DNA from: Chrysochromulina tobinii
Taxonomy: Eukaryota; Haptophyta; Prymnesiales; Chrysochromulinaceae
DNA: 15,352 nt
Assembly (NCBI GenBank): GCA_001275005.1
Contig: JWZX01000547.1
Coordinates: 1 to 15,352, forward strand
Direction of reading: 5' to 3'
The number at the start of each line of letters is the position of its first letter. The first letter of the stretch is position 1. The notes beneath the pieces are model-generated. The model made no database searches. It had not been told where the DNA came from and saw only the letters and a program-made list of their open reading frames with translations. A program made the translations under genes and the position numbers. Shown in pieces: positions 4,850-13,784 of the stretch.

Positions 4850-7800
4850 ATGGGCTCAGCGCGCAAGCGCGCGCAGCGTGCAAGCACGGCGGCGGCGCAG
4901 AGCGACGCCGCCGCCTCTCTGTGGCGCTTCCTACCGGCCGAGTTGGCCGCGGCGCTCCACGGGCACTCGGCGAGCGAGTGGGCGGTGTGGCTCACGACGG
5001 CCGTGCTGTGCGCGGGTGCGTACGCACGGCACGGGTTGCTGGCCGCGACCGTTTACTTCCTCTCGACTGCGGGTCTGTGCGCCATCGACCAGTCCATGCA
5101 CTCGGTCCAGCTGCTCAACCTTGCCGCCGTCGTGTACGACCTCTCATTCGAGCTGCACCGGCTGTACACGCTCGTGAGCAACCGGCCGCTGCTCATGATG
5201 GTGATCATGGTGATCGCGCTTGGCGTGGAGTGGCTGCTCGAGCGGTACGAGGCCGAGGACGCGAGCGACAGCGCCTCACGCGGCGCGCTCGGCGGCCTCG
5301 CGCGCCTCGGCCGCTCGGTGGGCCGCATGCTGCTGCCGGCGGTGATGGGCGTGCTGATCGCGTGCGTCGGCTGGCTGGCGCTCACGGCGGCGCTGCTGCA
5401 CCCGTCGGCGTTCACTGCGCCGATGGTCGAGGCGGTCGAGCAGATGCTCGGCGCCCGCTTCGCCTGCGCCTCCGCCTCCGACTGCGTGTATGTGACCGGC
5501 TCGGCGCATCAAGTGCGCGTGCACGGCGTCTACGTGCGCTCACCGCGGCGCTGCTCGGATAAGCCCGTATACCGCCAGCGAGGGCCCGAGGGGCTGTACT
5601 TGCACTCGCCCGCCCACGAGAACCAGTGGAACGTGGGCCCCGACGTGTGCGACAACTCGCCGCGTAACAAGTGGATGGAGCTCTACAGCCCAGCAGCGAG
5701 CGCTGAGGAGATCGGGCCAGCCACGTGGTTCGAGTACGCTGCGGATTGCTACTGATTGCCATGGATTGCGATCCTCATCAGCCAGCCACGTGGTTCGAGT
5801 ACGCTGCATATGGCGTGCCTGCGTGCCGTGCTGAGTGCCGTGCTGAGTGCCGTGCTGAGTGCCACTGAGTGCCGTGGAGTGCCACTGAGTGCCTCGGATT
5901 GCGATCCTCATTAGGTACACGGACGAGAGCGGTTGGACTAAGAATAGCGCGGTCGTGGTTCAGCCGTGTGCGACTCCCCCGCGCGCCCACCAGTCGGGCC
6001 GAGCGTGCGTCCAGCTGGGCGGCTCGTCGCGCGATGATGCCAAGTACGTAGAGACGTCGCACCGGGAGGCAGGGCGGCCAGCGGGCTGCAACGGCAACGG
6101 CAAGCCCGTCTACGTGTCGCAGCGCACCGACGATGAGGAGGGCGTGAAGCCGTACCTGTACTCGCCTGCGCGTCGTAATTCGTGGCTGGTGGGCGCAGAC
6201 CCGTGCCGTCCCAACGGCTGGATGGAGGTGCGCTCGTCTGATGACCTTTGATGACCACTGATGGCCTCTCTCATCAGCCGTGCCGCCCCAACGGTTGGAT
6301 GGAGGTGCGCTGGTCTGATGACCATTGATGACCATTGATGGCCTCCCTCATCAGGTGCGCTCGTCCGCGGAGCAAGCTGAGCACATACAGGCGGGCGCGA
6401 GTGGGCCATGGCAGGAGTTCAACGGCTCTGGATGGGTGCGCACGGCCTCGGTACGTGCGCTGCCGCAGTGCGGCACCCCCGCCGATGACTGCTTGTATAT
6501 CTCGGGCTCGAGTCATCAGCAGCACACGCACGGCGTCTACGTGCGCACGAGCCTCCAGTGCGACGGCAAGCCGGTGTACGTACAGCAGACGGGGCCGGTC
6601 CCCCACATGCTCGGAACGGCCCCGTCCGCCGATGGGCGTACCGGTAGTAGCGCATCTCGAGCACGGGAGATCGAGAGCACTCGGAGCTCGCGTGCGAGCC
6701 TCTCGGCGGCCGAGGCGGCGCAGGGAGACCACCGACGGTTATACCTCTTCTCGCCCTCGGGTCGGGAGTCATGGATGGTCGGCCGCGATGCTTGCAAACC
6801 GTCTGGATGGCTCGAGGTGCACTCTGAGGTGGAGACGGTCGAGGGCATCGACGGCGTCTGGCGCGAGCATGTGCCCGGCGGCGCGTGGGCGTCCAACCCC
6901 GGCATCTCGCTCCAGCTCAACGCGCTGCAGGACGCCTTTGGTGGTTTCACGACGCGCCCTGATGGGCGTCTGAATGATCCCGACGGCGTGCTGTGGCGCC
7001 TCACCTCCATCTCCTCGCTCCTGCCACCCACGCTCGTGCACGGCGCCGCCGACGCGCACGGCGACGAGGGCGCCGATGCCCAAGACGACGCGATGCGTGC
7101 AGACGAGGATGCCCCTTCGCTTGGCGCCAAATTCGAAGAGGCAACCCACGTGGACGCCGACCCGTACTCCGAGGATCGGACGGAGGCGGTGGCCGCCAAG
7201 GGCAGTGCACCAGCGGCTGCGGCCGAGGGCAGTGCACCAGTCGCCCCAGCCGTTGGAACGGCCGAGGATGGAGCGGATGGAGCAGCGGCGCCGTCTCGAG
7301 CGGCGGCGCCCACCACGGCGGATGGAGCGTCGGCGGCGCTCGTCGAAGCTGAGGCCCCCAGCGACGAAGCTAAGGCCCCCGCGACGTGCCGTCCCGGCGC
7401 CGACGCGGACGAGCAGCGGGCTTGTGTGGCCAGCGCGCTGGTGCCCCCTTCTACGCCCTCGGCGTCGTCACTCCTGCCCTCGGCTTCGTCACCGCTGCCC
7501 TCGGCTTCGTCACTCCTGCCCTCGGCTTCGTCACGCGCGCCGGAGCCCCCGCCCGATAGGACGCCCTCGCCGCCTCCGCCGCCGCCCGCGCAGGCAGAGG
7601 ACCCGAGCGCTGTCACGAGCGCGCCTCCCTCGCCACCCGATGCGTGCCTCGATGTGATCATCGAACCAAGCCTTGAAGGCGGCCGGCTGCTCGCTGTCGA
7701 GCACTCGGCGTCGCCGGCACGAACAGCTGTTCACAAGGTGCTCAAGGCGAACGGCTGGCAGAGGCGCTGGCTGCGCCCGTCGCACTACTCGTCGCCGCAT

Positions 7801-10198
7801 GCCTCTTCGTGGCTCCGGCGCCAGCTGTGGCACCCGTCGCGCCTTGAAGTGATGACCGCCATCGACGACAGCGCCGAGGCTGAGGGCAGCAGCGCCGGCG
7901 GCGCCGGGGGCAGCCCCAGCAGCCCCGGCAGCGCCAGGCAGGCTCGCGCGCGTGGACGTGCCAATGCTCGAGGCGGCGGCAGCAGCAGCGTGTCCAAGAG
8001 CGCCAACGTCTCCCTGGGCCTGCGAGCGTGGCGCAAGCCGTCGTTCATGCCCGAGGACCTCGTCATCATCGAGGAAGCGTGCCTGGCGTCCTCACTGCGG
8101 CTCGACCAAGTGCATCTCCTGACCTCCGATCGCCAGCAGACAGTACCGCTTCCCCTGCTTCGGCTGTGGCCGTCGCGGCTTCGGCTACGCGCCGAGCAGC
8201 ACTCCCACCTGCTACTGCTCCTCGCCGTCCTCGTCGTCCTCGTCGGCGCGCGTGGCAGAGCCAAGCTGCGCGAGCGCCGTCGTGAGCGCGCGCGTGGCCG
8301 AGAGGCGACCGAGGCTGTGAACGTTCACACCTCCGTGCGCGACCACGCCAGCCTCGGCGAGAAGCCCAAGGACCCTCGGAGCGCCGTGACGAGCACCAAC
8401 GTGCCCAAGGACGTGGGGATCGGGGTGCCGTGCCGAGCACCGCCCAAGGACACCGGGAGCGCCGTGGCGAGCGCCGACGGAGGGGAGCGCCGTGGCGAGC
8501 GCTGGCTGTGGAGTGACCTGTTCTTCCACCGCGACAAGGGCGACAAGGGACTCGCCAACGAGAAGCTCAAGGATGCCAACGAGAAGCTCAAGGACAAGGG
8601 AGGCGGCGGCGGAGGCGTCAAGAAGGCCAGCGGCGGCGGTGACAAGGGCAGCGCCTTGACCGCCGAGGCCAAGGCAGTCGCCGAGGCCAAGGCAGTCGCC
8701 GAGGCAAAGGCGCAGGCGGCGGCACAAAAGGAGGCGCAGGCCAAGGCGGCGGCGGAGGAGAAGTTGCGTCTAGCGAAGCAGAAGCAGACGGCCGATGCCA
8801 AGGCGGCGGAGGAGGCGGAGGAGGCGGAGGAGGCGGCAGCCATTGCTCGGGCGGCGGCAGAGGAGGCGCGCCTTGCGAGTGAGAAGAAGGCGCTCGAGGC
8901 GGCGCTCGAGGCTCTGAAGGTGAATACGGAAGCGACACTCAACGCTGGGGCGGCGGCGGCGGCGGCGGCGGCGGCCAAGAAGGAAGAGGAGGATGAGGAG
9001 GACGAGGACGAGGAGGACGAGGAGGAGGAGGCGGAGGACGAGGACGACGACGAGGAGGAGGAGGAGGAGGGCGGCGTCGACGAGGGATCCTTCGTGACGG
9101 TGTCACACCCCACCGATGGCATCGAGGAGCATGCTTTACCTGCCCCACCTGCCCCACCTGCCCTACCTGCCCTACGCGATGGCATCGAGGGGCCACCAGC
9201 GCCGGCAGCGCGAGCCCCGCTGCTCAATACGACGCGGTCCCCCGTGCTCAACACGGCGCGGTCCCCACTGCTCAGCACGGCGCGATCCCCAGTGCTCTCG
9301 CCGCCTCCGTCCGAGCCCTCGGCGTCATCTCGGCGTCATCTCGGCGTCATCTCGCCGCCTCCGTCCGAGCCCTCGGCGTCCTCTGCGTCGGTGGGCAGTG
9401 CGTGGGATGTGCAGGATAGCAGTGCGACTCCTCGTGAAGCTGCACCGGCGCACCACCGCTCCGCTCCAACCGCGCCGACCGATACCGGTAATCACCGCTC
9501 CGCTCCCTCGCCGACCGATACCGGTACTCACGCGCAGTCCGCCACTGCCACCACCGCTCCTGCCACCACCGCTCCTGCCACCACCGCTCCTGCCGCCACC
9601 GCTCCTGCCTCCACTGCTCCTGCCGCCACTGCTCCTTCCGCTTCCTCCCCGCGCCCGCACGCGTCCGGCCGCCCGATTGCAAAGGCAATCCCCCTCGCCG
9701 CACGCCGGCCGTCGACGAGGCGCGATGAGAAGGCAGAGGCAGCCGCCACGACGGCGCGCGAGAGGGGGGAGCCCAACACGGCGCGCAGCAAGGGCGAGGG
9801 GGTTCGGGACAGGGGGGGGGACAAGGGGGGCGAGCGGCCGGCGGCGGCGGCTGGTGGGTCCACGGCGAGCTCCGGCCCGAGCTCCGGCCGTTACAGCCCA
9901 AGCGTAACCACCAGTGGAACCGCGCTCTCCTCCCCGCGCTCGCCCCGCGGACCGCCTGAGCGCCGTGATGAGCGCCGCGACGACACCCGTGACGACACCC
10001 GTGATGAGCGCCGTGATGAGCGCCGTGACGAGCGCAATACCGGCGTTGGCGCCACCTCCGCCGTGTTGGGCGCCACCTCCGCCGCGGCCGGTGCAGGCGC
10101 CCAGGCTGCCGCCACGTCGACTGCCAATGCCAGCTCCTCCGCGGCGACCAGCCAGCAAGCGCAGCTGGCGATGGCGAGTGTGGCTGGGGCGACGAGCT

Positions 10199-10234
<36 letters not shown>

Positions 10235-11514
10235 TGCCGCAGGCCACCTCTGCTCTGCGGCTCCCAGCCGCTAGCACTGGTGCCTCGCCTGCAGCTGTCT
10301 CGTCGCCCGCGCTGGCAGGCGAGGTGGCCCCACCTCTCAACGGACAGAGAACACCCTCGTTTTCGACTCTGCCGCCCGCCCTCGTCGCCGCCGCCAGCCA
10401 GACCACCCTCAACCCGAATGCGCCCGCGTGGCAGCCGCCAGCCGACGGCTACGATGACGTGGATGCGTTTGGGATGGGGGGGGGTGGCTACGGCGGGGAC
10501 GACGGGTATGATGGCGCGGAGGACTATGGAGACGATGGGTACGGTGTGAAGGACTATGGAGACGATGGGTACGGTGGAGACGGGTACGATGGCTATGGCG
10601 ACGAGGGCTACAATGTGGACGGCTTCGTGGGCGATGCCTACGTGGGCGACGGCTACGGTCCAGACGGTTTCCCACACGTCCCTAATATGGAAGGCTTCCC
10701 ACTCGTCCATCCGGGGCTTCTGAGCAGCACTCTGGCTGGCGCTCTTCCCGTCAGTGGCGTCCACCCGTCAAACGTCCACCCGCCGCCCAACGTCCACCCG
10801 CCCAACGTCCACCCGCCGTCCAACGTCCACCCGTCCAACGCCCACCGGTCCAGTGGGGACCCGTTGAGCTCCCTCGGGCGTCTCTCGGCGTCTCCGAGCG
10901 GCTTCCCACACGTCCCTAATATGGAAGCGTCTCCGAGCGGCTTCCACATCTCCCTCGAGGCCTCCGTCGCCGAGCGGGCGGCGCTTGCCGTCCTCGATGA
11001 CTTCACAGACCTCTTCAATCTCGAGAACCTCGAGATTGACGAAACCGGGCGCGGGCTCTCGGGCGCGGCGGGGGCGGCGCCCGGCCATCCCCCCAGCCCA
11101 CGCCGGCTGTCCGACCCCGACAGCCCGCGCCTGCACGCCACCGCTGCGGGCGCCATGCCGGGCGCCATGCCCAGCACGGCGTCCGCCGCAGCCGAGCTCG
11201 ATCTCGGACCTCGGAGCTCAGATCTCGGACCTCGGAGCTCAACCCCCGAGCTTCGGCCGAGATCGAATCTGGGCGCCGTGCTGGGCGTGATCCCCGAGGA
11301 TCTCCTGTGCCCGATCTCGCGTGAGCTCATGAGCGACCCTGTCCTCGCGGCCGATGGGCACGCGTACGAGCGCGTCCACATCGAGGAGTGGCTCGCGCAC
11401 CACCCCACCTCGCCGCTCACGGGCGAGGTCCTGCACAGCGCCGCGCTCCTCCCCTGCCACGCGCTGCGCAAGATGGCGCAGCTTTACATCCACGGGCGCT
11501 CCTCCACAAGCTGA
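4850..11514 (+). CDS. Giant multi-membrane protein with Cys/aromatic repeats and a C-terminal U-box
   Basis: Exons 4850-5733, 5915-6227 and 6355-11514 give about 2118 residues. The N-terminus has hydrophobic segments near 44-79, 114-130 and 160-183. Three repeats follow (about 215-285, 305-400 and 420-545) with the shared order HGVYVR, Cys, (G)KPVY, LYL-SP, W-VG-D-C, GWMEV; repeat 3 carries an Arg/Ser insertion. Another hydrophobic helix (HLLLLLAVLVVLVG, about 1018-1034) is followed by basic residues. Then come an Ala/Lys/Glu coiled coil (about 1165-1262), an Asp/Glu run (about 1274-1306), Pro/Thr/Ala and Arg/Asp repeats, a Tyr/Gly/Asp tract (about 1764-1845) and NVHPP repeats. The U-box (2044-2118) has CPI, SDPV, DGHAYER, IEEW and SPLTGEVL. 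U-boxes recruit E2 enzymes, so this is probably a membrane-anchored ubiquitin ligase with repeats facing the lumen or exterior; that topology is inferred. The start at 4850 was chosen by composition. The U-box is certain; the joins need cDNA. Confidence 0.85.
5734..5914 (+). repeat. Repetitive intron 1 of the U-box gene, 27-bp exon duplication
   Basis: Splicing GA|GTACGCTGC to CTCATTAG|GTACACGG restores FEYTDESGW. The 27 bases at 5716-5742 recur exactly at 5781-5807 inside the intron. Each copy is followed by repetitive DNA ending GGATTGCGATCCTCAT(C/T)AG, at 5763-5781 and 5896-5914. The second half contains several GTGCCGTGCTGAGT units. Treating the inner copy as an exon would add 17 nt and break the frame, so the whole 181 nt is probably one intron. 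Confidence 0.8.
6228..6354 (+). repeat. Duplicated intron 2 of the U-box gene with an embedded 27-nt mini-exon
   Basis: Two 50-nt GT-AG introns (6228-6277 and 6305-6354) flank a 27-nt block (6278-6304) that repeats the preceding exon end (6201-6227) with two changes. The unit period is 77 bp. Both introns start GTGCGCT, carry TGATGACC repeats and end TGATGGCCTCYCTCATCAG. The first 11 intron bases, GTGCGCTCGTC, equal the first 11 bases of the downstream exon at 6355. Removing everything joins GWME to VRSS. Keeping the mini-exon adds PCRPNGWME in frame. Confidence 0.88.
7455..7537 (+). repeat. 21-bp coding tandem repeat (PSASSLL), four units
   Basis: Units at 7455, 7476, 7497 and 7518 encode PSASSLL, PSASSPL, PSASSLL and PSASSR in the disordered region of the U-box protein. 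They match the array at 3891-3953 almost base for base, in the same strand and frame. Confidence 0.85.
8949..9071 (+). repeat. Poly-Ala (GCG)n and Asp/Glu (GAG/GAC)n tract in the U-box gene
   Basis: A run of GCG codons encoding alanines is followed by about 30 almost uninterrupted Asp/Glu codons. The acidic tract directly follows the predicted coiled coil. Such tracts are slippage-prone and the length may vary between alleles. Confidence 0.8.
9541..9640 (+). repeat. Coding minisatellite encoding TTAPA repeats
   Basis: Repeated 15-bp units of the type ACCACCGCTCCTGCC encode TTAPATTAPATTAPAATAPA and related residues in the disordered part of the U-box protein. The Thr/Pro/Ala content resembles a flexible linker. 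Confidence 0.7.
10747..10851 (+). repeat. Coding repeat encoding NVHPP units
   Basis: Short variable units encode NVHPPP, NVHPP, NVHPPS, NVHPS and NAHRSS between the Tyr/Gly/Asp tract and the U-box. On either side are two copies of a block starting GGCTTCCCACACGTCCC or a close variant (10666-10691 and 10900-10925), both encoding GFPHVPNME. Confidence 0.7.
11200..11241 (+). repeat. Exact 21-bp tandem duplication (DLGPRSS)2
   Basis: The block beginning GATCTCGGACCTCGGAGCTC is present twice in perfect tandem at 11200-11220 and 11221-11241, encoding DLGPRSSDLGPRSS just before the U-box. Perfect identity suggests a recent event. Confidence 0.9.
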
Positions 11515-12041
11515 GCGCTGTCATGAGCGCTGTCAGGGGATACGGTACCGCCCCGACCGCCCGGGAGGTGTGGGGAGATTGGCACGGCCCCCGCCGCGGC
11601 GTTCTCTCGTGACGTTTGCTCCGTCGTCCTCCGGAATGCGGACATCATAGGCCGGGCGAGATCGCGCATCGCGGCGAATCTTCTCCTCCGTAATAAATTA
11701 TCTTTCGTACCACACTCGTCACTCCTCCCTCCCCGTCCGCTGATGCACGGCCACTTCACACACGTGTTTCTCTGATTTGTTGACGCGAGTACCGAACGCA
11801 ATGGGCATTGGACCTCCGCACGCTGAAACGCTCGGACGAGCGCGTCGTGCCGTCGTCGTCGCTGCCTCGTCGGGAGGGTTTTGGTTGTCCGCTGGCGGGC
11901 CTCGGCCCGGGGGCGCGGCGGGCGCGGCCGAGCCGAATGGAGGCGCACATGGCCCGAGGACACCGACGGCGCAATTGCATGCATGAAATCAAGCTCTAAA
12001 ATAGTCCTGTGTAACGAACTTACCGAGTCTCGCGGGTTTTC
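11515..12041. other. Intergenic spacer between the U-box gene and the K+ channel gene
   Basis: The stretch begins with the 3' end of the U-box gene. An AATAAA hexamer at 11692-11697 could be its polyadenylation signal. The remainder is of mixed GC and should contain the promoter and leader of the K+ channel gene. Open frames exist on both strands, but none shows domain character or a codon pattern like the neighbours. Confidence 0.5.
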
Positions 12042-13784
12042 ATGCCCGGCATTTGTGATGAGACAGTCAAGACGACGATTCGGACGACCTTAGTTTTTAC
12101 CGTGTACTTGATTGTCTCCATCGGGATCATCATGGAGCTCGAGCCGGACTGGTCGGGGATCGACGCAGCTTACTTCACTATGGCGACTCTTGCGACGGTG
12201 GGCTATGGAGACCTTGCGCCCACGTCTGACGCGTCGAGGGTGGTCGCTGTGTTCGTGATCTTCCTTGGAATCTCGATCGTCCTCTCTCAAGTCGCTGGTC
12301 TCGTCTCTCTGGTCACTGCCCCGATCACCAATAAAGGCCGCAAGCTCCTTGCCAAGGCATTCCCACCAACGGGCGTCGACCTCGATCTCTCTGGCGACAT
12401 CGACTTCTATCAACCGCGCCATCCAATCGTCTTCTACTCGAAGAATCTTCTTCCGTCCATCGCGCTCAACGTGGTGGTCCAGTGCATCTCCGCCGCCATC
12501 TTCGTCGCAATCGACCCGACGTGGACCTTTGGCCGTTGGTTGTATCACTGCTTCGTCACCGCGACGACCGTTGGGTATGGCGACACGCTCAACGGCACGC
12601 AAGAGGGGCGGCTTTGGAGCTGCTTTCACATCCTCATCAGCGTGGCGATGCTCGGCGAGTTCGTCTCGTCCATCGACGAGCTCCGCTTTGAACGTGAGGC
12701 GACGCTCGAACGGAATCGCATGTTCACGACTCGCCTGAGCACGCAGATGCTCGACGAGCTACTCGAGCATGCGATCGCGCTCCGTAACGTCTATCAGGAG
12801 CACAACCTGCTGAAGGCCGCTCGAGCCCACAGCGTGCCCTTTGACGCCCTCGCCGCTCTCCTCGGCCAGATCAAGTCGAGCATAGCCCAATCTCTCGATC
12901 GCTCGATGGACCTCTTCCGACGCATCGACACAGACGGAGACGGGGTGGTCAATGGGAACGAGTGGCGCGCCGCCGTGACCTCGCTCGGTGTGGCGGCGCC
13001 CGCGTCGAACTTGGACGCGATCTTCGCCGCACTCGACATCGACGGCTCGGGCGAGCTCAACTACGCCGAGCTGCATCAAGAGATCGAAACTGGACTGGGG
13101 CTGACCGAGTCGGAGTTTGCGCTTGCGATGATGCTCGAGCTCGGCATCATCCAGGCCGAACACGTGACGCCCTTCATCAAGCAGTTCCGGATGATCGATA
13201 TCGACGGGAACACGCGCCTCACCCGCAGTGACCTCGTCGCGGCGGAGGGTAAGAGCCTCGCACAGATCCAAGCAGCCGCCGCGCAACGCCGCAAGAGACG
13301 ATCCGGTCGCACCGGCCCGCTGGGGGCTACAAGTGCTCGTGTGCAGTCTACTGCCACTGACCAATGCCCCTCCAAGCCTATAGTGTTGAACTCCGAGCGG
13401 CGCATCCCTCCCTGGTGGACGGGCCCCACTGCCAAGAACACTGCCACTGCCTACGCTGCCGCCGGCGCCGCACCCATCGTCAGTTTCGTCACTGGCGACG
13501 TCAATTTCGTCACTGGCGACGTGCCCCTCGCCGCCGTCGACGACTCGCGTCTTTCACACGCAACCCCGTCGATGGCAGATCTGTGGACTTTGTTTGGCCA
13601 TCAACGCCTGATGATCTTCGAGCTGCAGCAGCAGATTGCTCAGCTACAGCAGTCCACGACTCCGCCTCCGGAGACGTGGCGTTGGCCGCTTCGCGATCCC
13701 GCCCTGGCTACGCCATTTTCCTCGGCGCGCATCGCGCCCATCCTCGCTGAAGGTACCACGTACGCAGCACATCACCCGTTCTGA
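12042..13784 (+). CDS. Two-pore-domain K+ channel with C-terminal EF-hands (TPK-like)
   Basis: A single exon of 580 residues. Membrane helix M1 is about 17-33, pore loop 1 carries ATVGYGDLAP (51-60), M2 is 66-91, M3 is 136-157, pore loop 2 carries TTVGYGD (175-181) and M4 is 192-211. Both selectivity filters are TVGYGD, so the pore should be K+-selective. After M4 come a long helical stretch and three EF-hand loops: DTDGDGVVNGNE (from 296) and DIDGSGELNYAE (from 332) have canonical Ca2+ ligands, while DIDGNTRLTRSD (from 386) is weaker. The order matches TPK channels of plants, which are Ca2+-regulated and mostly vacuolar; Ca2+ gating here is inferred. The tail is longer than usual, with a basic RRKRRS patch, a repeated FVTGDVN (13484-13522) and a short coiled coil (LMIFELQQQIAQLQQ). 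M1 begins almost at the start, so an upstream exon encoding more N-terminus is possible. GC is lower than in the U-box gene. Confidence 0.9.
   Translation: MPGICDETVKTTIRTTLVFTVYLIVSIGIIMELEPDWSGIDAAYFTMATLATVGYGDLAPTSDASRVVAVFVIFLGISIVLSQVAGLVSLVTAPITNKGRKLLAKAFPPTGVDLDLSGDIDFYQPRHPIVFYSKNLLPSIALNVVVQCISAAIFVAIDPTWTFGRWLYHCFVTATTVGYGDTLNGTQEGRLWSCFHILISVAMLGEFVSSIDELRFEREATLERNRMFTTRLSTQMLDELLEHAIALRNVYQEHNLLKAARAHSVPFDALAALLGQIKSSIAQSLDRSMDLFRRIDTDGDGVVNGNEWRAAVTSLGVAAPASNLDAIFAALDIDGSGELNYAELHQEIETGLGLTESEFALAMMLELGIIQAEHVTPFIKQFRMIDIDGNTRLTRSDLVAAEGKSLAQIQAAAAQRRKRRSGRTGPLGATSARVQSTATDQCPSKPIVLNSERRIPPWWTGPTAKNTATAYAAAGAAPIVSFVTGDVNFVTGDVPLAAVDDSRLSHATPSMADLWTLFGHQRLMIFELQQQIAQLQQSTTPPPETWRWPLRDPALATPFSSARIAPILAEGTTYAAHHPF

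Noticed and set aside
4690-5562. A second plus-strand frame of 290 residues
   Set aside because: It overlaps the membrane-protein frame, which has hydrophobic helices and the Cys/aromatic repeat. The alternative frame is Arg/Ala-rich noise.
5818-5893. Mobile element ends or a transposon in the repetitive introns
   Set aside because: No terminal inverted repeats or transposase were seen. The flank duplications (11-29 bp) are longer than typical target-site duplications, so tandem duplication remains an equal explanation.
8325-9278. A 317-residue minus-strand frame rich in serine
   Set aside because: It is the antisense shadow of the Ala/Lys/Glu coiled coil and acidic tract of the U-box gene; the poly-Ser mirrors Glu/Asp codons.
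9325-10764. A 479-residue minus-strand open frame
   Set aside because: It is a GC-driven shadow of the U-box gene, composed of Arg/Gly runs and antisense copies of the repeats.
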